A stretch of 64,000 bases of DNA from JABDKJ01 sp964609215 (GTDB lineage Bacteria; Bacteroidota; Bacteroidia; Flavobacteriales_D; JABDKJ01). The notes below the pieces were generated by a model. That model had not been told where the DNA came from, searched no databases, and worked only from the letters and a program-made list of their open reading frames with translations. The position numbers were made by a program, and so were the translations under genes. Within the stretch, counting starts at the first letter, position 1; every line of letters starts with the position of its first letter. This document shows, one piece after another, positions 8,853-17,152 of this stretch. The stretch covers positions 1 to 64,000 of the forward strand of contig CAZSQZ010000010.1 of assembly GCA_964609215.1 (NCBI GenBank), written 5' to 3'.

Positions 8853-10529
8853 TTACTTTCCTTGAACTTTTGCCCAGGAATCTCTTAATGGCACAGTTCT
8901 ATTAAAAACGGGATGTTCAGATGAATGCAATTCCTCATCTGCACAGAAATAACCTATCCTTTGAAATTGAAATTTATCTCCTGCAATTGCATTCCTTAAA
9001 GAAGGTTCCATCTTACAATTGGATAAAATCTTAAGCGAATCAGGATTAACAAAGTTCATAAAATCCTTGTTCTTATCTCCATCCGGGCTTTCATGATTAA
9101 ATAGCCTATCATAAAGTCTTACCTCTGCGTTAATTGCATGGTCACAAGAAACCCAATGCAAGGTTCCCTTTGCCTTTATCCCACTCTCATCCTGACCACT
9201 TCTAGTATTATCATAGTAGGTACAATGAACTTCCACTAGGTCTCCATTTTCATTATAGACTCCTTTTTCACAATTGACAATGTACGCTCCCTTCAAACGA
9301 ACATTTCTTCCTGGACTTAGTCTAAAATATTTTTTTGGAGCATCTTCCATGAAATCATCTCTTTCAATATATAGCTCCTTTCCAAAAGGAACTATCCTAC
9401 TTCCACCATTCTCATCTTCAGGATTATTTTCTATTTGCAAGTCCTCTATTTGTCCTTCAGGGTAATTTGTTATAACCAGTTTTATTGGATCTAATACGGC
9501 AAAAACTCTTGGTGCAATCTTATTTAAATGATCTTTTATACTAAATTCTAAAAGTGAAACATCTATGATATTATTTCTTTTTGCTACCCCTATTCTATCG
9601 CAAAAATTACGAATAGATTCCGGAGTATACCCCCTTCTTTTCATGCCTGACAAAGTTGGCATTCTAGGATCGTTCCAATCATCAACTACACCTTCAGAAA
9701 TTAATTTTGATAGTTTGGTCTTACTAACAACTGTATGAGAAACATTGAGACGCGCAAATTCATATTGCTTTGAAGGGAATAGTTCCAGTTTCTCTAAAAA
9801 CCAATCATATAAAGGCCTACGGATATCAAACTCTAGTGAACACAAAGAATGTGTTACATTTTCCAAACTATCTGAAATACCGTGTGTATAATCATAAAGA
9901 GGATAAATATTCCATTTCTCTCCCGCTCTATGATGAGGAACTTTTAAAATTCTATACATCAATGGATCCCTCATGTTGATGTTCGGATGAGCCATATCTA
10001 TTTTAGCTCTGCAAACCATTGCTCCTTCATCATGAACACCATTCTTCATCTCTTCTAAAAGCTTCAAACTCTCTTCAGCAGGTCTATCTCTATAAGGTGA
10101 GTTTTCTCCAGGCTCCTTAACCGTCCCCCGCATCTTTCTTATGTCCTCTTGTGAAGATTCATCAACATAAGCAAGATCAGCTTTTATTAATCTTTGAGCG
10201 AAATCATACAGATTCTCAAAATAATCTGAAGCGTATTTTGGCTCTCCATCCCATTGAAAACCCAACCAATTCACATCTCTCTTTATTGCGTCAATGTACT
10301 CCTGACTCTCCTTAGTAGGGTTAGTATCATCAAAACGAAGATTGGTTTTACCTCCGTACTTCTGAGCTAAAGTGAAGTTTACACAAATAGCCTTAGCGTG
10401 ACCTATATGTAAATAGCCGTTTGGGTGGGGTGGAAATCTTGTTTGAACGGTGCTATGGACTCCTTCTTCTAAATCCTTTTCTACTATCTGTTCAATAAAG
10501 TTTAGCTTTTTCTCTTCTACTTCGCTCAT
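8853..10529 (-). CDS. glnS: Glutaminyl-tRNA synthetase
   Basis: A 558-residue class I aminoacyl-tRNA synthetase that charges tRNA-Gln with glutamine. The HIGH motif is in 'PPHPNGYLHIGHAKAI' (HIGH at residues 41-44). The KMSKS-equivalent loop is 'VVSKTKLSKLI', and 'LRFDDTNPTKE' follows the Rossmann start as in GlnRS. The C-terminal beta-barrel anticodon-binding region is present, with 'GDKFQFQRIGYFCAD' near the end. Length is the usual ~555. The GlxRS class splits into GlnRS and GluRS; the length, the 'VSKTKL' loop and the beta-barrel C-terminus favour GlnRS. It starts at an ATG and is divergent from the TPR protein gene. Confidence 0.95.
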   Translation of the reverse strand: MSEVEEKKLNFIEQIVEKDLEEGVHSTVQTRFPPHPNGYLHIGHAKAICVNFTLAQKYGGKTNLRFDDTNPTKESQEYIDAIKRDVNWLGFQWDGEPKYASDYFENLYDFAQRLIKADLAYVDESSQEDIRKMRGTVKEPGENSPYRDRPAEESLKLLEEMKNGVHDEGAMVCRAKIDMAHPNINMRDPLMYRILKVPHHRAGEKWNIYPLYDYTHGISDSLENVTHSLCSLEFDIRRPLYDWFLEKLELFPSKQYEFARLNVSHTVVSKTKLSKLISEGVVDDWNDPRMPTLSGMKRRGYTPESIRNFCDRIGVAKRNNIIDVSLLEFSIKDHLNKIAPRVFAVLDPIKLVITNYPEGQIEDLQIENNPEDENGGSRIVPFGKELYIERDDFMEDAPKKYFRLSPGRNVRLKGAYIVNCEKGVYNENGDLVEVHCTYYDNTRSGQDESGIKAKGTLHWVSCDHAINAEVRLYDRLFNHESPDGDKNKDFMNFVNPDSLKILSNCKMEPSLRNAIAGDKFQFQRIGYFCADEELHSSEHPVFNRTVPLRDSWAKVQGK

Positions 10530-10625
10530 TCAGCAAATTTCGCTTTTTTTCTTCAAAATGAAATAGGCCATTACTCTATTTATAATCCACATAAATTTTA
10601 ACTATTTTTAAAGTAGAAAATTACC

Positions 10626-11363
10626 ATGTTCAGATTTTACCCTTTAGTAATAGCCCTTCAAGTCTATTGTTTTTACGATGCTTACACTAATAACGTGGAT
10701 CAAAAATGGTATTGGTTACTTTTCTTTTTCCCCTTATTTGGAAGCTTAATTTATCTCTACCATTTTAAAATAAAGGGAAGAAATTTTGCTGGAGCAACTC
10801 AAGGTGCAATATCATTAAACAAAAGAAGTGCAAGTCTTAAAAAATTAGAAGAAGATTTCAAGTATGCAGACACATTTGTTAACGTAACCGCTCTAGCGGA
10901 TAAATATGTAGAAATCAAAAAATACGATGATGCTATTGTTCTTTATGAATCAAATCTAGATCGCTTCGATAAAGATGATATCGAAACCAATTCCAAACTT
11001 GTTCATGTAAATTATCTAATTGGCAACCATGAAAAGGCAGTTGAATATGGTAATAGAATAAATGGTCAAAAAATCTTTGATGATTCCGAGGGCAAAATCG
11101 CTTATGCATGGTCATTATATCATATAGAGCAGATTGAAAATTCTGAAAAACGCTTTCAGGAAATGGACGGTCCATTTTCAAATTATGCCTCAAGAATAGA
11201 GTATTGTAAATTCCTCTCTAAACAAAACAGAAAAGATGAGGCATTCATGAAAATAAAAGAAATGGAAGCAGAAATTAATCGTTTGGAAGGAAGGGAAAAA
11301 CGTGAAAAAAGTTGGGTAAAAGGAGCTTTGAATAAAATAAAAAAGGAGATTGAGCTCGCTTAA
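10626..11363 (+). CDS. Membrane-anchored TPR-like protein
   Basis: A 245-residue protein. Residues 4-45 hold two hydrophobic segments separated by a short polar stretch ('YTNNVDQKWYW'), similar in plan to the PLDc_N two-helix domain found at the start of cardiolipin synthases and of many short Bacteroidota membrane proteins. From about residue 60 to 230 the sequence is helical and resembles tetratricopeptide repeats ('YVEIKKYDDAIVLYESNL', 'HVNYLIGNHEKAVEYG'). The C-terminus is highly charged. It is likely an inner-membrane protein with a cytoplasmic protein-binding domain. No partner is evident: the upstream neighbour glnS is divergent and a decayed VOC gene copy follows directly on the opposite strand. 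Confidence 0.65.
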   Translation: MFRFYPLVIALQVYCFYDAYTNNVDQKWYWLLFFFPLFGSLIYLYHFKIKGRNFAGATQGAISLNKRSASLKKLEEDFKYADTFVNVTALADKYVEIKKYDDAIVLYESNLDRFDKDDIETNSKLVHVNYLIGNHEKAVEYGNRINGQKIFDDSEGKIAYAWSLYHIEQIENSEKRFQEMDGPFSNYASRIEYCKFLSKQNRKDEAFMKIKEMEAEINRLEGREKREKSWVKGALNKIKKEIELA

Positions 11364-11672
11364 CTTTATCGCCAAGGAGGGCTTTTTTTATTCTCTCCAG
11401 CTTATAGATAATGATTTGGTTTCCATCAGGATCCTTTAATCTTGCCTCTCTCCAAAGCCAAGTTTGGTCTTTAGGCATATGATCAAACTCAATTCCTTTT
11501 GAAAGCAAGAATTCGCAGAATTCATCTAGATCGATTCTTTCAAAATAAATCCAAATTCCATTTTCAACATTTAAATTATAAACTCAGTGTATTGAGAATG
11601 TGGCATTCTCCTTCTAGACATTCGAAACGTGTGTATTTATAATGTGTATGAACTATTGCCATGAGTTCTAGT
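11359..11672 (-). pseudogene. Decayed duplicate of the VOC-family gene at 13268-13645
   Basis: On the minus strand this stretch aligns over about 300 bp with the intact VOC gene downstream, and short peptides are preserved ('WLWREARLKDPDGNQIIIYK', 'NVENGIWIYFER'). It is broken by at least three lesions. An in-frame TGA replaces the Arg codon in the intact 'SIHRVDN'. A 1-bp insertion and a TAG lie in the region corresponding to 'RFECPEGD'. A 1-bp deletion near the 3' end shifts the C-terminal frame. The first ~25 codons are not recognisable. It is a non-functional remnant of a direct duplication that now brackets the VWA lipoprotein gene. Confidence 0.85.
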
Positions 11673-11746
11673 TCCCCATTAACAATTTTTAGAGAATTCA
11701 AAATAATAAAGAGAAGCTGTGATAGTTGTTCAGTAAATCAAACATT

Positions 11747-13177
11747 ATGAAATTATCAATTATTACCAATTCACTTTTATTCATGCTATTTCTATCCTCT
11801 TGCGTCTCAGATTCAGAAGTTTCGCAACAAGAGACGCAAATCGCTGAAAACAAAAATATTCAAGTTGTCCACAATGCAGTGGAATCCACATTTGAGGAAG
11901 CTGTTCAGTTTAAAGCTAATTTGGATAACCCTTATTATTATAATGATTCAGATGAACCATATATCCATTTACTTGTGCAATTAACAGGTAATGAAAGCGA
12001 TCAATCAACAAAGCGCACTCCTTTAAACATTTCAATGGTTATGGATCGAAGTGGATCAATGAGTTCGGAAAACAAACTAAAAAAAGTAAAAGAAGCTTGT
12101 ACATTGATTGCTGAAAATCTTGGAAACTTTGATAAGCTTTCATTGGTAACTTATGATACGCACGTAGACATTTTATCAGAGTCATCTTTAATGAAAGACA
12201 AATTGAATATTAAAAGAACAATTGCTAATATTCAATCAGGTGGTTCCACCAATTTAAGTGGTGGAATGCTTACCGGCTATCAACAGGTTAAAAGTACTTT
12301 TGATCAACAAGCAGTAAATAGAGTATTACTTCTTTCAGATGGTTTAGCAAACTCTGGAATTACAGATGTTAAGGAATTACAATCCATAGCAAACCTCAAA
12401 TACATAGACGGAGGAATGGCAATTTCAACTTTTGGAGTGGGCGCAAATTATAATGAAGATCTTATGACTAACCTTGCTGAATATGGAAAAGGAAATTACT
12501 ATTTCATTGATTCTTCTGATGACATTCCTCAATTGTTAAAAACAGAATTAGACGGTTTATTGTCAGTAGTAGCGCAAAATGCTACGTTAGAAATAGATGT
12601 TCCGAGTAGTTATTTCGAATTGGAAAAAGTTTATGGTTATGAATATGAAAAAAGAGGAAACAAAATTTATATTGACTACAATGATATCTTTTCAAATCAA
12701 GAGAAAACTGTTTTGTTGAAATTGAAGGTAAAAAAAGAATTTACTGAACAACAAACCTTAAAAGTAAAGTTGGATTACGACAACACACTTGACAATTATC
12801 GTCATTTCACAGAGACCAAAAGTATCCATATCCAACATACAGATCTAAAAAGTGAATTAGAAGCTAATTTCAATAAGGATGTATTAAGAAACATTATTTT
12901 GTTTGAAGCTGCAGAACGTTTTGATCAAGCAACATATTACTCTGACAAAGGTGAATATGATAAAGCCCAAGAATTGATTATTGACAATGTCACATATTTA
13001 AATGAGAGCTTTGAAAATGTTACTCCAGATTCTGCTCTCATTAAAAGTTTGCAAGCCAATGAATTTTATTCTTCCGAACTTAAAAGAGCTGAAGAAATGA
13101 ATGCTAGAGAGAAAAGTGAAATGCAGAAGTATAATAAATCATATAATTACAGGCTCAAAAAGAAAAAGATTAAATAA
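11747..13177 (+). CDS. VWA-domain lipoprotein
   Basis: A 476-residue protein if started at the ATG at 11747; a TTG seven codons upstream is possible but would spoil the signal peptide. The lipobox L-S-S-C places the lipidated cysteine at residue 19, so the protein is exported and membrane-anchored. A von Willebrand A domain spans about residues 93-275. It has a complete MIDAS: 'DRSGSMS' (DxSxS) near residue 100, Thr in 'GGSTNLSGG', and Asp in 'LLLSDGLANSG'. It should bind a divalent metal and a protein ligand. The C-terminal 200 residues are beta-rich then helical and charged, ending in 'YRLKKKKIK'. It resembles YfbK-type VWA lipoproteins. It sits between the decayed and intact VOC copies. 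Confidence 0.82.
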   Translation: MKLSIITNSLLFMLFLSSCVSDSEVSQQETQIAENKNIQVVHNAVESTFEEAVQFKANLDNPYYYNDSDEPYIHLLVQLTGNESDQSTKRTPLNISMVMDRSGSMSSENKLKKVKEACTLIAENLGNFDKLSLVTYDTHVDILSESSLMKDKLNIKRTIANIQSGGSTNLSGGMLTGYQQVKSTFDQQAVNRVLLLSDGLANSGITDVKELQSIANLKYIDGGMAISTFGVGANYNEDLMTNLAEYGKGNYYFIDSSDDIPQLLKTELDGLLSVVAQNATLEIDVPSSYFELEKVYGYEYEKRGNKIYIDYNDIFSNQEKTVLLKLKVKKEFTEQQTLKVKLDYDNTLDNYRHFTETKSIHIQHTDLKSELEANFNKDVLRNIILFEAAERFDQATYYSDKGEYDKAQELIIDNVTYLNESFENVTPDSALIKSLQANEFYSSELKRAEEMNAREKSEMQKYNKSYNYRLKKKKIK

Positions 13178-13187
13178 GGAACGTGAT

Positions 13188-13253
13188 ATGCTAACGAAGT
13201 TTTTCAGCAGCTTTTTTCTGAAAGAATTCTTTAAATCCATTTTGGGTCAATAA
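13188..13253 (+). CDS. Possible 21-aa amphipathic micropeptide
   Basis: An ATG 11 bp after the VWA stop codon has an AAGGA sequence 7 nt upstream and opens a 21-residue frame starting 'MLTKFFSSFFLKEFFK'. Phenylalanine pairs and lysines are spaced to make an amphipathic helix. It could be a small membrane-active peptide or a chance frame. Expression is unproven and no homologue is claimed. Confidence 0.25.
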   Translation: MLTKFFSSFFLKEFFKSILGQ

Positions 13254-13267
13254 AAAATAAAGCCCTT

Positions 13268-13645
13268 TTACTTCTTTCGCCAAGGAGGATTTTTTCTATC
13301 CTTTCCAGCTTTATAGATGATAATTTGATTTCCATCAGGGTCTTTTAATCTCGCCTCTCTCCAAAGCCAGGTTTGATCTTTGGGCATGTGGTCAAATTGG
13401 ATTCCCTTTGAAAACAAGGATTCACAAAATTCATCCAGATCCGTTCTTTCAAAATAGATCCAAATTCCATTTTCAACATTTAAATTATCAACTCTGTGTA
13501 TTGAGAAAGTGGCATCCCCTTCAGGGCATTCAAAACGCGCGTAATCTTCATGCGTATGGACAATCAAATGAAGCCCCAGCTTCTCGTAAAAAGGAATAGA
13601 AACAGACAAATCAGCAGAAGGAATAGTAACCTGATTTAAGTTCAT
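13268..13645 (-). CDS. VOC-superfamily (glyoxalase/bleomycin-resistance-like) protein
   Basis: A 125-residue single-domain protein of the vicinal oxygen chelate fold. It opens 'MNLNQVTIPSADLSVSIPFY' and has the typical C-terminal 'ARLKDPDGNQIIIY', where the metal-binding Glu of many members is replaced by Gln. Members include glyoxalases, dioxygenases and resistance proteins; no substrate can be assigned. Its ATG overlaps the hisS stop codon by 4 nt (ATGA), so it is translationally coupled to hisS. A degenerate copy lies 1.9 kb away at 11359-11672. Confidence 0.8.
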   Translation of the reverse strand: MNLNQVTIPSADLSVSIPFYEKLGLHLIVHTHEDYARFECPEGDATFSIHRVDNLNVENGIWIYFERTDLDEFCESLFSKGIQFDHMPKDQTWLWREARLKDPDGNQIIIYKAGKDRKNPPWRKK

Positions 13646-14991
13646 GATAATTTTGATATGATATCAGCAATAGTCATTTCTTCCTGTTCCCCAGTTGACA
13701 TATTCTTCAAAACAATTTGTCCTGAATTCATTTCGTTCTCCCCCACCAAAGCCACAAATTCTGCACCTTTTGCATTGGCATATTTCATCTGCTTTTGAAT
13801 TTTAGCTGAACTTGGATATAGCTCCGAACTGATATTCGCAGCTCTCACTTTCTTTAACAGGGGCAGGACATAATCTACTTCTTTTTCTCCAAAATTTAGA
13901 AAAAGTAACTTTACTGATGCAGCCAAGTCCTCAGGCCATAAATTCAGCTCCTCCATTACATCGTAAATACGGTCTGCACCAAAAGAGATACCAACTCCAG
14001 AGACATTTGGCAAGCCAAATATTCCTGTTAAATCATCGTACCTTCCTCCCCCACAGATAGAACCTATTTTTACTCCCCCAGCTTTCACTTCGAAAATGGC
14101 TCCGGTATAATAATTCAATCCTCTGGCCAAAACAGGATCAAACTCAAGCTTTGCTTTTTGCAAGCCTAAAGCATCAATTTTTGCAAATACACTCTTAAGT
14201 TCCTCAATCCCTTTACCTCCAATCTCAGAGGCGGATAAAAATTCAGAAAGAAATTCAAGACGGGTATTTCTGTCTTCTTTCATTTCAAAAAGAGGGACAA
14301 TCTTCTCTACTGCATCTTTAGAAACACCTTTCTCCAATAACTCAGCCTGCACCTTTTCAGCCCCTATTTTATCGAGCTTGTCAATAGCAATGGTGATGTC
14401 CGTTAATTTTTCTGACTCACCAGAAATTTCCGCTATACCAGAAAGTATTTTTCTGTTGTTGATTTTGATTGTAAAATCACTAATGCCTAATTTATTTAGT
14501 ACCTCATCAAAGATTTGAATGAGTTCTACCTCATACAATAGCGACTCACTTCCTACAACATCCGCATCGCATTGATAGAACTCTCTATATCTTCCTTTTT
14601 GTGGACGATCTGCTCGCCAAACAGGTTGAATTTGATAGCGTTTAAAGGGAAAAGTTATTTCGTTTTGATGTTGGACTACAAGTCTTGCGAAAGGAACGGT
14701 TAAATCATAACGCAAAGCCTCTTCAGCTAAATTTGAGGTTTCTCCACTCGCATTCTTGGCTAACTCCTTTTTCAGTTTATCTCCTCTTTGGAGCACCTTA
14801 AAAATCAAACGATCTCCTTCCTCACCGTATTTACCCATTAAGGTTTCGATCTTCTCCATTGCTGGAGTTTCTATAGGCAAATAAGCATGCTTTTTAAATA
14901 CAGCGCGAATAGTATCAAAGATGAAGTTTCTTCGATTCATTTCTACGGGTAGAAAATCTCGGGTGCCTTTAGGTATGGAAGGTTTTGCCAA
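13642..14991 (-). CDS. hisS: Histidyl-tRNA synthetase
   Basis: A 449-residue class II synthetase that charges tRNA-His. It shows 'PKGTRDFLP' at the N-terminus and motif 2 in 'QPVWRADRPQKGRYREFYQC'. The histidine-specific motif 'LARGLNYYTGAIFE' is present, and motif 3 is in 'GVGISFGADRI'. The C-terminal ~90 residues form the anticodon-binding domain ('LFLNFGEKEVDYVLPLLKKV'). The start is a TTG: no ATG or GTG exists upstream in frame before the -7 element at 15009-15016, and protein alignment expects the start just before 'AKPSIPKGTRDF'. The gene follows the micro-ORFs downstream of ettA and is coupled to the VOC gene by an ATGA overlap. Confidence 0.95.
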   Translation of the reverse strand: MAKPSIPKGTRDFLPVEMNRRNFIFDTIRAVFKKHAYLPIETPAMEKIETLMGKYGEEGDRLIFKVLQRGDKLKKELAKNASGETSNLAEEALRYDLTVPFARLVVQHQNEITFPFKRYQIQPVWRADRPQKGRYREFYQCDADVVGSESLLYEVELIQIFDEVLNKLGISDFTIKINNRKILSGIAEISGESEKLTDITIAIDKLDKIGAEKVQAELLEKGVSKDAVEKIVPLFEMKEDRNTRLEFLSEFLSASEIGGKGIEELKSVFAKIDALGLQKAKLEFDPVLARGLNYYTGAIFEVKAGGVKIGSICGGGRYDDLTGIFGLPNVSGVGISFGADRIYDVMEELNLWPEDLAASVKLLFLNFGEKEVDYVLPLLKKVRAANISSELYPSSAKIQKQMKYANAKGAEFVALVGENEMNSGQIVLKNMSTGEQEEMTIADIISKLS

Positions 14992-15008
14992 AACAATTCA
15001 AATTTCAG

Positions 15009-15040
15009 CAAAAGTATGGATTTGGAGTTAAGAAATACAA
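15009..15040 (-). promoter_or_regulatory. Bacteroidota-type promoter for hisS
   Basis: Reading the minus strand, TTG (15040-15038), a 21-bp spacer and TACTTTTG (15016-15009) fit the TTG / TAnnTTTG consensus of Bacteroidota primary sigma promoters. The predicted transcription start lies about 12 nt before the TTG start codon of hisS, which supports that start. Confidence 0.5.
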
Positions 15041-15046
15041 CAAGTT

Positions 15047-15190
15047 TTACTCCTCATCAAAAAATCCTTTCCTTCTAATCTTTTTATGACGTCTTCCAGT
15101 AATCAATCTCATTAAAAAGAAAACCACCAACAAGACAAAGAGTACTTTGAAAACGGGAATTAATTCTGCTTTTATATCTCCAACATTCAT
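15047..15190 (-). CDS. Micro-ORF 3: 47-aa single-pass membrane protein (DUF4834-like?)
   Basis: A 47-residue protein, 'MNVGDIKAELIPVFK' then a hydrophobic helix (about residues 13-30), then a strongly basic stretch 'GRRHKKIRRK' and an acidic end 'FFDEE'. This plan, a short N-terminus, one transmembrane helix and a basic cytoplasmic tail, recalls the small DUF4834-type proteins of Bacteroidota, but I cannot confirm membership. The ATG at 15190 is chosen because it follows the stop of micro-ORF 2 by one base; an in-frame start 15 codons earlier would run inside micro-ORF 2. It lies upstream of hisS. Confidence 0.55.
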   Translation of the reverse strand: MNVGDIKAELIPVFKVLFVLLVVFFLMRLITGRRHKKIRRKGFFDEE

Positions 15191-15191
15191 T

Positions 15192-15278
15192 TTAATCTCT
15201 ATCTCTAAATACCTTCTTACCGAAATATAGAACAAGAAAAATTAAGACAGCCAAAAAAATGTACTGAAGTATTCTCAT
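15192..15278 (-). CDS. Micro-ORF 2: 28-aa single-pass membrane peptide
   Basis: A 28-residue frame starting 'MRILQYIFLAVLIF' with one hydrophobic helix (about residues 4-19) and a charged end 'GKKVFRDRD'. Its ATG overlaps the stop of micro-ORF 1 (ATGA at 15278-15275) and is preceded by a good Shine-Dalgarno sequence (AGAAGGAGAAG), unusual in this window. The stop is one base before the ATG of micro-ORF 3. The tight coupling argues that it is translated. Function unknown. Confidence 0.45.
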   Translation of the reverse strand: MRILQYIFLAVLIFLVLYFGKKVFRDRD

Positions 15279-15361
15279 CTTCTCCTTCTAGATTTATCCA
15301 ATGACAATTTAACAAAAACAGCTATAACAAGAACGGCCATAATAATAAATACAACACTCAT
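15275..15361 (-). CDS. Micro-ORF 1: 28-aa single-pass membrane peptide
   Basis: A 28-residue frame starting 'MSVVFIIMAVLVIAVF', one hydrophobic helix (about residues 3-18), ending 'DKSRRRR'. The ATG is 4 nt after the ettA stop codon. It overlaps micro-ORF 2 by ATGA. The basic tail after the helix predicts N-out/C-in topology. No known family recognised; the organisation as three consecutive coupled mini-membrane proteins is the main support. Confidence 0.45.
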   Translation of the reverse strand: MSVVFIIMAVLVIAVFVKLSLDKSRRRR

Positions 15362-15365
15362 AGGT

Positions 15366-17054
15366 TTACGCTTTTACTAGTTTCTTATATTTAATACGTT
15401 TAGGACCCGCATCCCCCATTCTCTTTTTCTTATTCTCTTCATATTCGGAATAGGTCCCTTCAAACCAGTATACGTTAGAATCGCCTTCGAAGGCTAAAAT
15501 ATGCGTACAAATTCTATCTAAAAACCATCTATCGTGCGAAATTACTACTGCACAACCCGCAAAATTATTGATTCCTTCTTCCAATGCTCTTAGCGTATTT
15601 ACATCTATATCATTGGTTGGCTCATCTAACAATAAAACATTTGCTTCAGTTTTTAACGTCATTGCCAAGTGTAATCTATTTCGCTCACCACCTGATAAAA
15701 CCCCTACTTTTTTCTGCTGATCTGATCCTCCAAAATTAAATCGGGAAACATAGGCTCTAGAATTAACTTGTCGTCCTCCAATTTCAATGACTTCATTACC
15801 ACCAGAAATGACCTCATAAACAGATTTTTCAGGATCCAGTTCCTCATGAGTTTGATCTACATAACCGACTTGAACAGTTTCGCCAATATTTACTGTTCCA
15901 GAATCTGGTTGTTCTTCTCCCATCATCATTTTAAACAAGGTAGTTTTACCTGCACCGTTTGGTCCAATTATACCTACAATTCCCGCTGGCGGTAATTGAA
16001 AGCTTAAATTATCGATCAATAATCGATCATCAAAGCCTTTAGATATGCCTTCACAAACGATCACTTTATCTCCTAAACGCTGACCATTTGGAATAGGAAT
16101 TTCCAATGTCTGTTCTTTCTCATTGCTTTCTTGAGACATTAAAGCATCGTAATTTTTCAATCTGGCTTTATTCTTTGATCTTCTAGCACCTGGAGTCATT
16201 CGGCTCCATTCAAGCTCTCGTTCAAGAATTTTTCTTCGCTTACTTTCCTGTTTCTCTTCTTGTGCTAGTCTTTTTGACTTTTGATCTAACCATGAGGTAT
16301 AATTTCCTTCCCAAGGAATACCTTCTCCTCTATCCAATTCAAGAATCCAGCCCGCAACATTGTCTAAGAAATATCTATCGTGCGTGACTGCAATAACCGT
16401 CCCTTTATACTGCTGTAAATGCTGTTCTAACCAATGCACAGACTCAGCATCCAAGTGGTTGGTAGGCTCATCTAAAAGAAGCACATCTGGCTCTTGTAAA
16501 AGCAACCTGCACAGCGCAACTCTTCTTCGTTCTCCACCTGAAAGATTGGTTATTGGAGCATCTCCATCTGGAGTTCTTAGCGCATCCATAGCGATACTCA
16601 ATTTCGTATCTAACTCCCAACCTCCAAGATGTTCTATTTTTTCTTGAACAATGGCTTGCTGATCTATTAATCCTTGCATTTTATCTGGATCGTTCATGAT
16701 TTCTTCATCCATGAACTTATTGTTGATGTCCTCATATTCCTTTAAGGCATCCACAACCTCCTGCACGCCTTCTTCAACAATTTCTCTAACCGTTTTTGTA
16801 GGGTCCAGTTCTGGTTCCTGGGGAAGATAACCAACAGTATAACCATCATCACTCCACACCACATCTCCTTGATATTTCTCATCTAATCCAGCAATGATTT
16901 TCATTACTGTTGATTTACCAGAACCATTGAGACCGATAATTCCAATCTTGGCTCCATAAAAGAAGGAGAGGTAAATATTCTTTAATATATGTTTTCCTTG
17001 CGGTGTGGTCTTATTGACCTTTACCATCGAAAAAATGACCTTCTTATCTGACAT
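15366..17054 (-). CDS. ettA: Energy-dependent translational throttle protein EttA (ABC-F)
   Basis: A 562-residue soluble ABC-F protein with two ATP-binding cassettes and no transmembrane helices. Cassette 1 has Walker A 'GLNGSGKST' (about residue 43), signature 'LSGGERRRV' (about 170) and Walker B 'VLLLDEP'. Cassette 2 has Walker A 'GPNGAGKTT' (about 365), signature 'LSGGERNRL' (about 453) and Walker B 'VLLLDEP'. The length and the linker with 'SRMTPGARRSKNKARLKNYD' match EttA, which binds the ribosomal E site and gates entry into elongation according to ATP/ADP ratio. It heads a minus-strand row followed 4 nt later by the micro-ORFs and then hisS. Confidence 0.92.
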   Translation of the reverse strand: MSDKKVIFSMVKVNKTTPQGKHILKNIYLSFFYGAKIGIIGLNGSGKSTVMKIIAGLDEKYQGDVVWSDDGYTVGYLPQEPELDPTKTVREIVEEGVQEVVDALKEYEDINNKFMDEEIMNDPDKMQGLIDQQAIVQEKIEHLGGWELDTKLSIAMDALRTPDGDAPITNLSGGERRRVALCRLLLQEPDVLLLDEPTNHLDAESVHWLEQHLQQYKGTVIAVTHDRYFLDNVAGWILELDRGEGIPWEGNYTSWLDQKSKRLAQEEKQESKRRKILERELEWSRMTPGARRSKNKARLKNYDALMSQESNEKEQTLEIPIPNGQRLGDKVIVCEGISKGFDDRLLIDNLSFQLPPAGIVGIIGPNGAGKTTLFKMMMGEEQPDSGTVNIGETVQVGYVDQTHEELDPEKSVYEVISGGNEVIEIGGRQVNSRAYVSRFNFGGSDQQKKVGVLSGGERNRLHLAMTLKTEANVLLLDEPTNDIDVNTLRALEEGINNFAGCAVVISHDRWFLDRICTHILAFEGDSNVYWFEGTYSEYEENKKKRMGDAGPKRIKYKKLVKA

Positions 17055-17081
17055 AGGTTTATAGGGTTAATTTAAAGTTTT

Positions 17082-17089
17082 CAAATATA
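17082..17089 (-). promoter_or_regulatory. Putative -7 element for ettA
   Basis: The minus strand reads TATATTTG, an exact TAnnTTTG match, 28 bp before the ettA ATG. No clear TTG is seen at the -33 position, so the call rests on the -7 element only. Confidence 0.35.
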
Positions 17090-17152
17090 TGCTTTAGTGG
17101 AGAAACTAAAGGACGCGAAAATTGAAAGTTAATTATGAATTTCAGAATAAAA

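Noticed and set aside
11275..11508. 77-codon minus-strand frame resembling a VOC C-terminus
   Set aside because: It is the frame-preserved end of the decayed VOC copy and runs on into the TPR gene; it is treated as part of the pseudogene, not as a gene.
11359..13645. VOC repeats as ends of a transposon or insertion sequence
   Set aside because: No transposase, terminal inverted repeats or target duplication is visible; the repeats are coding sequence in direct orientation.
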